The notes beneath the pieces were generated by a model. The model had not been told where the DNA came from and made no database searches. It was given only the letters and a program-made list of their open reading frames with translations. Positions 11,340 through 22,654 of a DNA stretch of 64,000 bases are shown here, in pieces. How positions within the stretch are numbered: the stretch's first letter is position 1; the number at the start of each line of letters is the position of its first letter. This stretch comes from Anaeramoeba flamelloides (Eukaryota; Metamonada; Anaeramoebidae): positions 992,001-1,056,000 of the forward strand of contig JANTQA010000072.1 in assembly GCA_027625915.1 (NCBI GenBank), in the 5' to 3' direction. Made by a program: the position numbers and the translations under genes.

Positions 11340-12260
11340 AAAAAATACATGGCTGGATTAATAAAAAATTTAAAAAAAAATAAAAAAGTGCAAATATTAA
11401 TCCCTACAAACATTCTCAAATGAGAAACTTGGACTGATCATACTCTACATCTAATCAAAAAAAGATGATCAATTTCATCAAAAAACTATAAACATCAGAC
11501 TTTACCGAGCAAGTTGAGGATTTAACAATGTACGAAATAGAAAAAATTGATTTCGAGAACATGGTAAACAAAGAAATCAAAAAAATATTCCATGAAACTT
11601 ACATTATATCAACATAAGACTATTTGTAACCCCCCCCCCCCCAAAAAAAAAAAAAAAAATGGAAAGTAAAAAGATATCTCAAACTAAGTAAATTTCGGGA
11701 AGAACTTCAGAGAAAAACAAAGATACCTAAACTGGAAATCACCCAAGAATAAATTCAAATTACAAACACCTCCCAAATGTTTTGAATAAAAACACACACA
11801 CTGATACTAAAAAGGGAGTATATTCCAAAATATTTTATGTGCAAAAAAAAAATATATTCATGATGCAGATCGCTTCATATGGGATGAAAAAGATATGAAA
11901 GAACCTAAAAAAATAGAAACAATCAAACAAATCTCAAAAAAATCAAATATTTTGATTTTAATGTAATTGGTAATGAAGATACAGGCAAATTGTTAAAGAA
12001 AATGAAAATTAAAAAAAATTAGAATATTATAATTAGAATATTTCCGTACAAATATGGATCAACACAAAATAATAAGAAAAAAATCTCAAATCCAAATAAT
12101 TGTTCATCATAAAGCTCCACATATTCATCTCAATTACTAGAATTTTTAAATTTTTCTTCTCAATTTTTATATTCTTTATTTTTTATTTATTCTTCTTTAT
12201 TCTTATTTGTTTTTTTTTTTGATTCTTTGTTTCAATTTTATATTAGAAAAATAAATAAAG
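11340..12260 (+). mobile_element. Probable LINE relic
   Basis: A patch around 11830-11930 reads YFMCKKKYIHDADRFIWD, resembling the Cys/His knuckle with FIWYC in the LINE relic at the left edge. Upstream, YEIEKIDF and NKEIKKIF also look like eroded coding sequence. The region includes a C12/A17 run (11631-11660) and several stops. It ends in an A-rich tract (AAAAATAAATAAAG). It is an old, heavily decayed copy; limits are approximate. Confidence 0.35.
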
Positions 12261-14228
12261 TTTGAAAGACTTCTAATAACTATGTTTATCTACTCTTTGA
12301 ATTAGAAGTAATGTATTTAGTCACTTCAAAAATCTTTCTTTTTGAAATAAAATGTTTTAAACCCTTAATCCTTACAAATAAATCCAATTCAATACAAAAT
12401 TTTTGACACACCAAAATTCAATTTTTGAATAAAATAATAAATTTTATTAAATCAATACTTTGGAAATTACCAAATTATAGCCACAGACTAAATAATTACA
12501 ATGCTAATAATTATTAATAATTTACGTTACCCATAACAAAAAATAAATAATTATCAATACGAATAAAAAATATGTTTATTTCAAAATTTTTGGAGAGATT
12601 ATAACAAAAAAATGCGTTTGTAGGCTTGTTGGAATTCGATGAACAATTATTAAACACTCAAAGGTTCTACTTTAACAATTAATTTTGTTTTCAGTTGTCA
12701 CTTTAAAATAACTTAACTTTATATCATTTAGTAGAAAAAAACTTTTCGATCTCAGATGTAACGTAATTCATATAATTGAAAAAAATAAAGAAAAAAAAAA
12801 GATGAAAACATTACTTTTCATAACATCCAAAAATCAAAATTATTACCAAATTGTGAAATTTTAATTCTTTTATCCGTTTTTATTGTTTTATAAATTTTAA
12901 TTTTTGTTTAAATGGGAAAATTTTTTTTTTCCTTTTCCTTTTTTTTCTTTTACACCAATACATCCCAAAAAATTGTTTATAATCTGTAATCTCTAACAAA
13001 ATGTTTGGCAATGTTTTATTGTTTGTATTTCTTACTTAAGGATGGTATAAAAATTACAATTTAAAACCAGATTTTTGATTTTTTATAAAAAAAAAAAAGT
13101 AAAAATATTTTAGAATCTTTTCCGACTTAAATGTCAAATAACAGTAATAGAAAAAGTTGTAATATTCAAAAGATTATTCTGACAACTTTTTTAGTATTCC
13201 ATAGTTCTTGTTAATAACAAATTAATTTTCCTAAAAGGATAAATTCAGTTTTCAGAAATCAAACATTTTTTTGATAAAAATGTACATATTCACAAAATAG
13301 AAGAATTGTAAACATCAATTATTTATTACAACTAGTGGAATTTTGAAAATATCTTTTTAGTTATATTTGTATTTTATAAAATTTGTATATGTTAAGTAAG
13401 AAAAAATTCTGATCTAATCAGTTGACAATCAGAATTTTTTTTCAGTCAGAAATTTATTATTTTTTTTTAAATTTTTATTGAAAATAAAATTTATTAAATT
13501 AATTTTTTAACTTCCATTCTTATTATTTACAGATATAATTTCAAAAAAAATTTCCTTATTTTTCTTTTGAAAATGGTGTATCAAAAAAAATAGGTTCTAA
13601 TTTGCTGCTCTATTAGTAAATTAAAATATTTATGAATTGAAATATTTTTCTAATTTATTATTTAAATAACAGTCTAAATCATTTTTATTCAGTTTATTAC
13701 TATTTCAATAATGGTTTTACCATAAATTTTATGAGAATATAATAAATATTCATATTTTTTTTTTTTTTTCATTATTGCGATAATTCAGAAGTTAATCAAA
13801 CAATATTTTTATTTGGTGCATTGAAAAATAATTGTATTTCTTGAAGAAGGGTATTTATAGCTGTTAAATGTTTAAATAATTTAAAAATTTTACCTAGAAA
13901 TTTTGATTTTATTTTAGAAAGAAATTTGATTTTTTCAAAATAAAATTTTCTTCAAGATGTTTGGAAATTATAAATTTTCAATCAAAAATCAAAATCAATT
14001 TTTTTCTTCTAATAATTATTTAGATCGTTTTTATGGATTTCTATTATGTAAAACCAAACAATTTGTTAAAAAAATTTATATATTTTTTTTTTTTCAAATT
14101 TTGAAAACCAGAAAACACCTTTTTTAACTATTTGTAGAATAAAAAATTTTACTTATTAGATCTGAATTTAATTGTTAAATTTTTCTTTTACTTCTATTAA
14201 CTTTATATATATATATATATATAAACAT

Positions 14229-14285
<57 letters not shown>

Positions 14286-16718
14286 GACCTCTACCCTAAT
14301 TAATTTGATTGACTGATATTGGATTATATTATTCATAATTAAAATTATAAATGATTTTTTTCAATCAAAATCAATGTCTTTCAATTATTAAACTAAAAAA
14401 AAAGTAAGTTAACATTTACAAGAATTAATATCACATTTCATAACAATAATCGGTTTTTTTTTTAATTTTATATTGAAAACATATGGATTATTGAATTTGG
14501 ATAAATATACCCAAATTAATAAATTGTTTAAATGAAGTTTAAATCATCCATTTTGGCAACCAAAACACAAAATTATATTAGGATGTTTTTAGGATCTTAA
14601 CAAGATTGTATATATTTTTTTAAAAAAATATTCTACCTATAACAAAAAAAATAACTATTAAAAAACAAAATACTTAAAAAAAAAGATTTAATTATTGAAC
14701 CATCTCCATAACAATATCTTGACTAATCAATAAAAGAAATATAAATTCCCTAATACCTAAAAATTTTCCAATAAAATAAAATAATGGTTGGTGTTTGCAG
14801 GAGTTAGATAATAGTTGATACATGATATTTTTTATATTTTTTACAATATTTTGGCGATTTTTTATCAATTAAAGTATACTCAATATTAATATCTTTCCTC
14901 AAAAAGTGTAAAAAGCCAGATAATTAATATAATGTTATTATTAAAACATCCTAATTTTTTGTGTAATCTTTTGTAGAATGATATATTTTACTTTTTTTTT
15001 AAATTTAAGGTCATTATCCTTGCTGTAACGAATTTTTTTGACTTTTGTATTTAGTTCCTGGGGATTTAGGGTGTTTATTAAAATGTTTCTTCAAGAACTG
15101 TATCAATTTGTTTCTTTTTCTCCAAATATCAAAAATTATAAAAGATTATTATGTTTGTTTCGATAATTAAAAATTATCTACTGAACTCAAAACTTGTGTA
15201 TAACGGAGAAACCCCCTATTTCATAAAAAAATCTGTGTTTTTTTTATATTATTATTCCAATAATAGATCTTTTTCAATATCCAAAGGCGTTAAAATGTTC
15301 AAATTAAATTTGAAAGTAAATTTCTGATATTTAATAAATTTTAAATTATAAATTGTAATTTGTTCTGAGTTCTTTGTAATTTTATCATTATTATTTGTTA
15401 TTATGGTTCTTTTTTATGAAGAAAATATTTCAAAATTTACTATTTTTTGAGAAAAGATTACCAATATGATTCTTCATTAATAGAATTTATTTTTTAATAA
15501 TAGAACTTGAAGAAATCAATACCATCACTGTTTACAGTTTATTGTTGGTATCTTTGATTGTTTATGGTATAGATCTTATATCATAAAGAAACATACTTTT
15601 TATTTTGAAACACCTATTAAACAAGTCTGCACGGTTTATTTTTTATTCAATAAATTTTTTGTACCCTTGAAATTTTTACAAAATCATTTGATGAGAATTA
15701 GTTAAAAAAAAATATGAAGAATCGATATACAGTTGTGGAAAAAAAAATTTGCTGAAAAGTTTTGATAGATGTGGCACAAACTATTATACTTGAGTATGTA
15801 AAAGTTTGCATAATCCTGACCTAAAATATTATCGAAATTATTTTTTGAAAACAACCTTAATTTATAACCCTCAACAGTGATTTTTATATCATAACAAAAT
15901 AATTTTAGTTCTTAAAATATGATAATGTGAATATTGAGTTCAATTTGAAATCAAGAAAGAATTTATCTGATACATTCAAAATTTTAAAGAATTAGAAAAA
16001 AAAAAAAAAAAAAAGAGAGGGGGGGGTGGGATGTTAAGGACTACCATCCCTGGTGGAAATAGTGAAATTGTTGATAAAAACACCCTTGAGAAGGTTCATA
16101 TAATCCCATATAAATTTTACCCACTAAGATTTTCTTTTACAAAAAAATGAGATAATTCCAACAATTTTCACAATTATAACCTTTCTTTGATCATATTAAA
16201 TTTTAATTAGAATATTAGATAAAATCTATTTCAGATCTATAATTACAAATAACTTCCCAAGCTGTTCTAAATATTTTTTACAGTTACTTTTTTAAGTTTG
16301 AAATATTTCATTTTTGAACTTGTACTTAAAAATCCCTTAAAGTTGTTTTTTTTTTCAAAATATTAATTAATAATCTCTTTAAAAAAATTTTTTTTGTTGT
16401 TGATTTGAACTCTGAAAAAAGCAATTTTTTATTCCATTTCATCATAATGAAAATTCTTTTTGAGAAGTAAAAGTGAAAGAACATATTATCTTAAAACCTT
16501 CCCATCATGGGAACTTCGTACTTAAAGAATTACAATTCCTTAAACATTCAAAATTTCAATTTAAAAAGTAATGAGAAGGTTAAAGCATTATAAAAATTTC
16601 GGTATTATTCTGTTGATTCAAAAAAAACCAAAATCTTTCATTTTTTTATTATTTTGCTGATTTTTTATATTTTTTTAATTATCTAATTTTTCAATAAACA
16701 AATTAACCAGATCCTTTC
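12261..16718. other. Gene-free AT-rich stretch
   Basis: No coding signal on either strand in 4.4 kb. It contains the TA/CA microsatellite (14204-14284) and, near 15731, an isolated element end (TACAGTTGTGGAAAAAAA) matching the TIR of the 400-bp family described at 26.0 kb. POP1's promoter should lie at the right end. Confidence 0.5.
14204..14284. repeat. (TA)n-(CA)n-(TA)n microsatellite
   Basis: A TA run, then about 13 CA dinucleotides, then a longer TA run. Likely highly polymorphic; the TA arms could extrude as a hairpin. Confidence 0.95.
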
Positions 16719-18905
16719 ATGAGCGAGTATAATCCAACCTTAGTCTCTTTAAATGATTTTTTAAATTCAAGAACAAAAGAATTAAAAAAATTACGTAGTG
16801 AATTAAATACGAGAAGAGGGAATTGTCAATTAACACAGACACTCCCAAAGCATCTCCGAAGGAGAACAATGTCTCACGACATTCATAGGGTACCCTATCG
16901 AATGAGGAAGCATATTGAAAAGGAAATGGGAAAAAACCCACCACGCAAAAGCAAATTAAAATCGAGGCAATCGAGGAGAAAGCCCAACAACATGCTCAAG
17001 GAGTATGAAAGGAGATCCAAAAAGCACGTTTGGCTTGAGACACACATTTGGCATGCAAAAAGGATGCACATGCATCGGCTGTTTGGTTACAAGCTTGCCT
17101 ACCGAACAAATGAAAAATTACTACGCGGGTGTTACAAACTCGCAGCTCGGAGTAGTGTAATATACGACGAGTCGTATTACCAGTGTTATGAGTGTGTTGC
17201 CAAACAACAAAATCTAATTACATTTTTTTCAAAATTAATTGACAACCAAAGCGGTATCAATTTTAAAACGATTGGGAATAGACTATTTTTAAGAGGAAAC
17301 AGGCAAGGGAGCTCAAGAATAATTTTAGATCGTGAAAAAAAAGTAGTTTGTCCATTTCGGTTTATTTGGGATTACATTCCCTTTGATTCGAATATTGAAG
17401 AATACAAGAAAAAAACACGTAAAATTTGGATTTGGATACACCCTGCATGCAGAACCCTTTTGGTAGACCTTATCAATTCATTAAATACGAAGAATTACAT
17501 CTCTTTTCATGAGCTTGAAAATCAGCCCTGTAGATTTTCAATTATTGGTCCATCTTCAATAAATGTTTTACAAAAGGTTTTATGGTTTGATTTTGAAAAA
17601 GATAATGAAAAGGAAAAAGAAAAAGAAATTATAAAAGATAATGCTATGGAAACAGAAACAGAAACAGAAACAGAAGAAGATTCTGCATTAAAAAAACGAA
17701 CCATGGTTTGGAAATCATTGAAAAAAATAAACAAGCTAGCAAGTTTGTTAGAAGGGTGTATACTTTCATTAGATGTGATCAACCCAAAGGAATTTACTGT
17801 GAAAAGGGCTCGTGAAAGGGAACAAGAGTTTCAATTCCATCAAAAAAATTTAACAAGAATAGAAAAAGACAAATATGAAAAATTGAGTAAAAAAATTCAA
17901 TATAAATGGAGCTCAGAATTCTCAAAATCTAAATTATGGGATAAACAAACAAGGAAGAAATTATTAAATGGGATTGAAAGAACAAATAAAAAAATTGACG
18001 AGGAAGCTTCGAAAAAATTATTTCCAAATGTCCGTTCCTCAAAGGCGTATCCAAACCAGAAAATTCCAGTATTGATAGTACAGACAGCAGGATCTAAAAC
18101 CTTGGGATTCGGATCTGGATTTGATGTGATAATTCCTAAAGGCTATGCAAAACAGTTTTGGGTTGCGTTAGTACATTCCGGCGCCGTACCAATCGGGATG
18201 AGGGAAAGACATAGAATTGAAACAGAAACGGGAAGAAGATTTTTCCCAGACGATTTTATTGAAGCGCCTTCATTTTACCAAAGCGCCACAAAATTAATAG
18301 TCAGCGAAAAGGAATCTCAAAAATGGGAGAAAACGCATAAAGGGAAAAGAGTTAATTATAAAAAATTTGGAATCAATTCTCCTTTTTTCCCAGACTTCTC
18401 TTCACTTTTAAAATCATCAACAAATCATAATAATGATAATGATAAGGATAATGATAACAGCAATCACAATAACAGCAAAAATACAAATCAGATACAAACA
18501 ACACAGTATACAAATACTTTTAATGTAGAATTTGTCGAAAATATAAATTCTTTAAAGACTAATATTGATTCAGAATCTTTTATTCCTATTACAATCACAG
18601 CGATCCAAAAAGGATCTTTGAAAAGAAATGCTCACCTTTATTTTCCCACCAAAGATGAATCAAACAAAATTACAAAGAAATTGAAATTTAATCAAAAATG
18701 GTCAAAAAACGATAACCATTGTTTAGTGGGATTCATAACCACTGGCATGTTTTCTCTTGCACGTGGCTGTGGATTTGCAATTGGTTTTATTAGGAAAAAT
18801 GATTTAATTAAGAATCAAAATGCTTGTAAAAATTCTATAGTCTTAGTTAGAAATACAAATGGTGCAATATTTTATCCTGCAAAATTTGAATTTTGCAAAA
18901 ATTAA
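16719..18905 (+). CDS. POP1: POP1, RNase P / RNase MRP protein subunit
   Basis: A single exon of 728 residues. POP1 is the largest protein of nuclear RNase P (tRNA 5' processing) and RNase MRP (rRNA processing), binding and organising the catalytic RNA. The N-terminal POP1 domain shows RRRTMSHDIHRVPYRMRK (about 47-64) and HVWLETHIWHAKRMHM (about 104-119), the family's most conserved block. The POPLD domain lies at about 450-514 (GFGSGFDVIIPKGYAKQFWV, GMRERHRIE, FFPDDF). The conserved glycine-rich C-terminus (VGFITTGMFSLARGCGFAIGF) is near 670-690. Low-complexity inserts (ETETETETE near 310; N/D-rich near 570-610) separate the domains, as elsewhere in this genome. The length is close to the usual 700-1000 residues. 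No introns are needed. Assignment is secure. Confidence 0.95.
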   Translation: MSEYNPTLVSLNDFLNSRTKELKKLRSELNTRRGNCQLTQTLPKHLRRRTMSHDIHRVPYRMRKHIEKEMGKNPPRKSKLKSRQSRRKPNNMLKEYERRSKKHVWLETHIWHAKRMHMHRLFGYKLAYRTNEKLLRGCYKLAARSSVIYDESYYQCYECVAKQQNLITFFSKLIDNQSGINFKTIGNRLFLRGNRQGSSRIILDREKKVVCPFRFIWDYIPFDSNIEEYKKKTRKIWIWIHPACRTLLVDLINSLNTKNYISFHELENQPCRFSIIGPSSINVLQKVLWFDFEKDNEKEKEKEIIKDNAMETETETETEEDSALKKRTMVWKSLKKINKLASLLEGCILSLDVINPKEFTVKRAREREQEFQFHQKNLTRIEKDKYEKLSKKIQYKWSSEFSKSKLWDKQTRKKLLNGIERTNKKIDEEASKKLFPNVRSSKAYPNQKIPVLIVQTAGSKTLGFGSGFDVIIPKGYAKQFWVALVHSGAVPIGMRERHRIETETGRRFFPDDFIEAPSFYQSATKLIVSEKESQKWEKTHKGKRVNYKKFGINSPFFPDFSSLLKSSTNHNNDNDKDNDNSNHNNSKNTNQIQTTQYTNTFNVEFVENINSLKTNIDSESFIPITITAIQKGSLKRNAHLYFPTKDESNKITKKLKFNQKWSKNDNHCLVGFITTGMFSLARGCGFAIGFIRKNDLIKNQNACKNSIVLVRNTNGAIFYPAKFEFCKN

Positions 18906-19531
18906 AATCTCTTTCATTAAATTTTTTATAAAAATTTTATAGATCGAATATACATCCACTCCTTTAGATCCTTAAACTTTCCTATATTTCATTTGTGGTA
19001 ATATCATTTAAAAAAAAAAAATTTCAAAATATTTAACATTTATGATAAAAAAAAATTTTTTTTTCACTATTATCTTTTTAATTACAAAATTTCTTTAAAA
19101 TAATTTTTGATCTTTATAAAACAACTAAATATTAAATATTTTTCTTTTTTTTTAAATTATTCTAGAAATAGAAAAATTAATTTTTTTCAATAACCAAAAA
19201 AAAAAAAAAAAAAAGTTTTATTAAATTATAAATATTCCTAATATAAAAAAAAAAAATTCAATATTTTCAATGTTATTTAAATTTTATTTTAATATAAAGA
19301 AATGATAATACCTTAAAATATGCAAAGCATTAAATAAAAATGATCTTTGGAAGTTTTTACATTGATCTTGAATGAATATTGATTTCAAGTTGTTAAGTAT
19401 TTTGCTTTATTTCGAAAAATTTAAAGAACGGAAATTTTTTAGGCAAACATAAATGCTTAAAGAATTCGAAATAAACCTTCTGGTTGAGTTTTTTTTATCT
19501 CTTTAATCACAAAATAGAAACCCCATTCCAA

Positions 19532-19712
19532 AAAATTCGGACACACTCAAAATCAAAAATATTCAAAAAAAAAAATCTCAATTTATTTTATTTTTCCAAA
19601 AATATTATCAAACCACATAAAAGTTAATTCATGATTAATGTTTTTATAAGTAATCGTTTTTAACCAAAAAAAAGGAAAGAATATAAAACTAAAAAATCAA
19701 AAATCTATGTGT
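19532..19712. repeat. Possible TIR element
   Basis: The left end (TTCGGACACACTCAAAATC) and the reverse complement of the right end (TTTTGGACACATAGATTTTT) share GGACACA and the following A/T block. About 180 bp, imperfect, with no coding content. Confidence 0.35.
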
Positions 19713-21439
19713 CCAAAATGATGAAGTGAGCTGAAGAAAAAAATGTATTGATACATTTGTTGAAATTTCATTAAACGATTATTGATTGATCAAATGATAA
19801 TGCACAATTGACCAATCTTATATTTTTTATTTAAGTGGCCAAATTAAAACTTCTATCAATCATTCTAAAAAAATTTTCACTAGTTGACCATACAGATTAA
19901 ATAACTGGAAAAAAGAAAATAATAACAACACAGAAAACTAAAAAATGGAGAAAAAAATAATTAGTCAACCCTACAATTATTTATAAATTTGAGTAAACTG
20001 TAGTATTGTAAGTTTTTCAACTAATTCAAGATATCCAAAATCTTCAATTTTCTTCTATCTGTTTCTACACTTCGAAAAAAGAAAAAAAATGAAAAAGCAA
20101 ATGTTTTTTTCAAAGAAATTACATTTTTTTCAAAGAATTGCTATTTTTTAAAATAGTTTAATTATAATCGATCTTACTCTTTTTTATCAAAATAAAACTT
20201 GTTACATTCTAAAAGTCAATCAAAATAATGATTTTGTTTTCCAAAATGATTTATTGATCTTATCTGTAATATTTGAAATAATTAATTCTTCCTCATTTGG
20301 TTTTATTTTTAATTCTTTATGGAAATGCTTTTGTTTGTAAAATTTTTAATTCGCAAATTACTTACAATTTCTTAAGAATTTCAAAATACTATTTTCACTT
20401 AAGCCATCTAATTCTTGTTGGGTTCTGAATATATGATATTTTTTGAATTCTCAAATCCAAAATAAAGATTTATTAGATGTGTTTTTGATTTGGATTTGAT
20501 AATTATTTATTTTTCATTAAATTAAAAAATAATTAAAATAATTTTGTCTTAATGTTTTTTAAGGGTTCTTTTTTTCTTTGTGTTGAATTTTTTGAACTGT
20601 TTTTTGATTTTAAGAATTCAATATTTTCTTAAAACTTTGAAATATTATTCTTTGTTTTGACTTTTGTTTGATAAAAATATTTGAAAATAGAATTTTGAAA
20701 GTAAATTTGTAAAAAAATGTTTTGTAAAATAATAATAAATAATAATAGAAACAAGAAATCCAAGGCAATCAATTATTGGATTCTCATCCAAATTAAGAAG
20801 ATAAAGAAAAAAAATTTTCGAAAATAGTTTTTAGTCGTTTTTTTTTTTTATTATTCTTGATTTCAATAAATATCTTTGTAAAAGCTATCGTTCTTATTTG
20901 ATCTTCGAAAAGAAAATATAAGTTTAAATGAATACACTCTCATGTCTATTTTTTTTTTTTTACTCTTTAATGAATTTCAAATGTCTCAAAAACACATTTC
21001 TATATCTAGAACTAAATTTTGTGAAATTAACATAAATTTTATTCAAAAAAATGCTCAAAAAATTGAATAATTAAAGATTAAACTTTGATTTACTTTGGGG
21101 TTCGCGTTCGTTTTTTTTTTTTTTTCACAGATAGAGTTATGAATAGTATTTTGGTTTCATAGTTTCAAGATCTCATGGTACTCAAATATTCATTATTCAG
21201 AAATGTTTTTTCAATTAAAATTTTTTTAATAATTGTAAAATGTAGTTACTTTCTTTAGGAATAACTTTTTGATTTTACTCTTATTCTGAAAAGGGATATA
21301 AACTAAATTTCATAATAAATGGTACATGTTAAATTTGAATTTTAAATGATATTTGTATTGTTTTGAAGTTTTTCCCCTCACAATGAAAAGTTTGAAAATA
21401 AATCATTTTTTCTCTTTTTTATTTTTTCCACTGTATTTT

Positions 21440-21570
21440 GTTAAAATGGAAAATGTAAATGAAATTTGGGAAAGAAGCAACAGACGAATTAATGGAAAAA
21501 TGGGTTTCATATACGCAAAAAAGAGATTAGATTTAGTTATTCGGGTGGGAGGAGAATCGATAAATGTGTT
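21440..21570 (+). other. Exon-like patch of unknown origin
   Basis: A 130-bp patch of clearly higher GC encodes MENVNEIWERSNRRIN, then FIYAKKRLDLVIRVGGESIN. DLVIRVGGESIN resembles the first strands of a BTB domain (DVxxxVGxxxxxVH), but what follows degrades into F/Y-rich sequence. It could be an exon of an unrecognised gene or a pseudogene fragment. Confidence 0.25.
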
Positions 21571-21889
21571 TTATTATTTTTTTAAAATTTTCAATTTTTT
21601 ATGTAATGCTTATTTCAAAATAAATGTCCCAATTTTTTTTATTTGTTTTTTTTTTTACTTTTTTTTATTTTATTTTTAGAGGAAAAATAAATATCTCTTG
21701 AGTATAGAACTGAATATTAAAATTGAAATTTTTATATTATAATAGATAACTTCAATTATTAAAAATATTTTTGTATAAAATTTGATTTTTAAGGGGCCAA
21801 TGATTTTGAAATAGTGTTTATTCCAAATATGTTAATTTTCAATTTTCCTAGATATCTTTTTTTTTTTTGTAAAAATGATCTTTCATAAA

Positions 21890-22085
21890 ATAAAAAAAAG
21901 AAAAAAGAAAAAGAAAAAAAAAAGAAAGAAAAAAAAAAACAGAAAAATAAAAATTTTATGAAATTAGAACGAAAATTTGTAAAATAAGAAAAATTGTTCT
22001 TAAAAAATTGAAAAAAATAATTTTGAAAAGAATATGGGGTAAAATCCACAACCGAACTTCCAATCAAGTTATAAATTTAGTCAAG
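21890..22085. repeat. A/G-rich tract with dispersed repeat
   Basis: An oligo(A,G) run followed by GAAAAATTGTTCTTAAAAAA and a segment with TTCCAATCAAGTTATAAA. Related arrangements occur at 27790-28127 and 42243-42560, each downstream of a minus-strand gene. Confidence 0.4.
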
Positions 22086-22654
22086 CTTTTTTAACAATTG
22101 TTGAGTTATGCAACAAATTTTTGAAATTTAAGATTATACAATATCAAAATATAAATAGATTGGTTTTTGTGATTTTTTAAAAAGTATAATTTTTTTTTTT
22201 GTTAATTACATTTCAATCTTGAAATCCTTTTTGATCTTTTATAGAATTTCTTATGAATTATTTCAACAAAAAGAAGTTTTATTTCACAATATCATCTTTT
22301 GTGACTACTTAACTCTTTGAATATGAAGAAAATCGACGGTAATTACAAGACGCACAAATAAGGATATTTGGTTATTTTATTCAAAACTCAAAATTTCCCA
22401 CATATCACAGAAACCACAAAAACTACTTTAGTCAATTGAAAAGAAAGAAATTAATAAGAAATATAAAAACTGAAAATTTATTTTGTTTCCAATGAATTAT
22501 GAAGAACAATCAAAATTAGAATTTAAATAAGAATTAAAAGAAATTTTTTTTTTTTTTTTCATAACAAATAAAAGCCACAAATAAAAATAGAATAAACCAA
22601 ATCAAAATTAAGACAAAAAGAAATGCAAATATATAAAAATAATACTAATTAATT

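Larger units (their letters stand above)
18906..22654. other. Intergenic between POP1 and CSN2
   Basis: Convergent spacer of 3.7 kb. It holds a possible inverted-repeat element (19532-19712), an exon-like patch at 21440-21570 (plus), and an A/G-rich tract with a dispersed repeat (21890-22085) like those downstream of other genes here. The rest shows nothing definable. Confidence 0.5.

Noticed and set aside
16717-16944. Minus-strand open frame at the start of POP1
   Set aside because: Antisense shadow of the conserved POP1 N-terminus.
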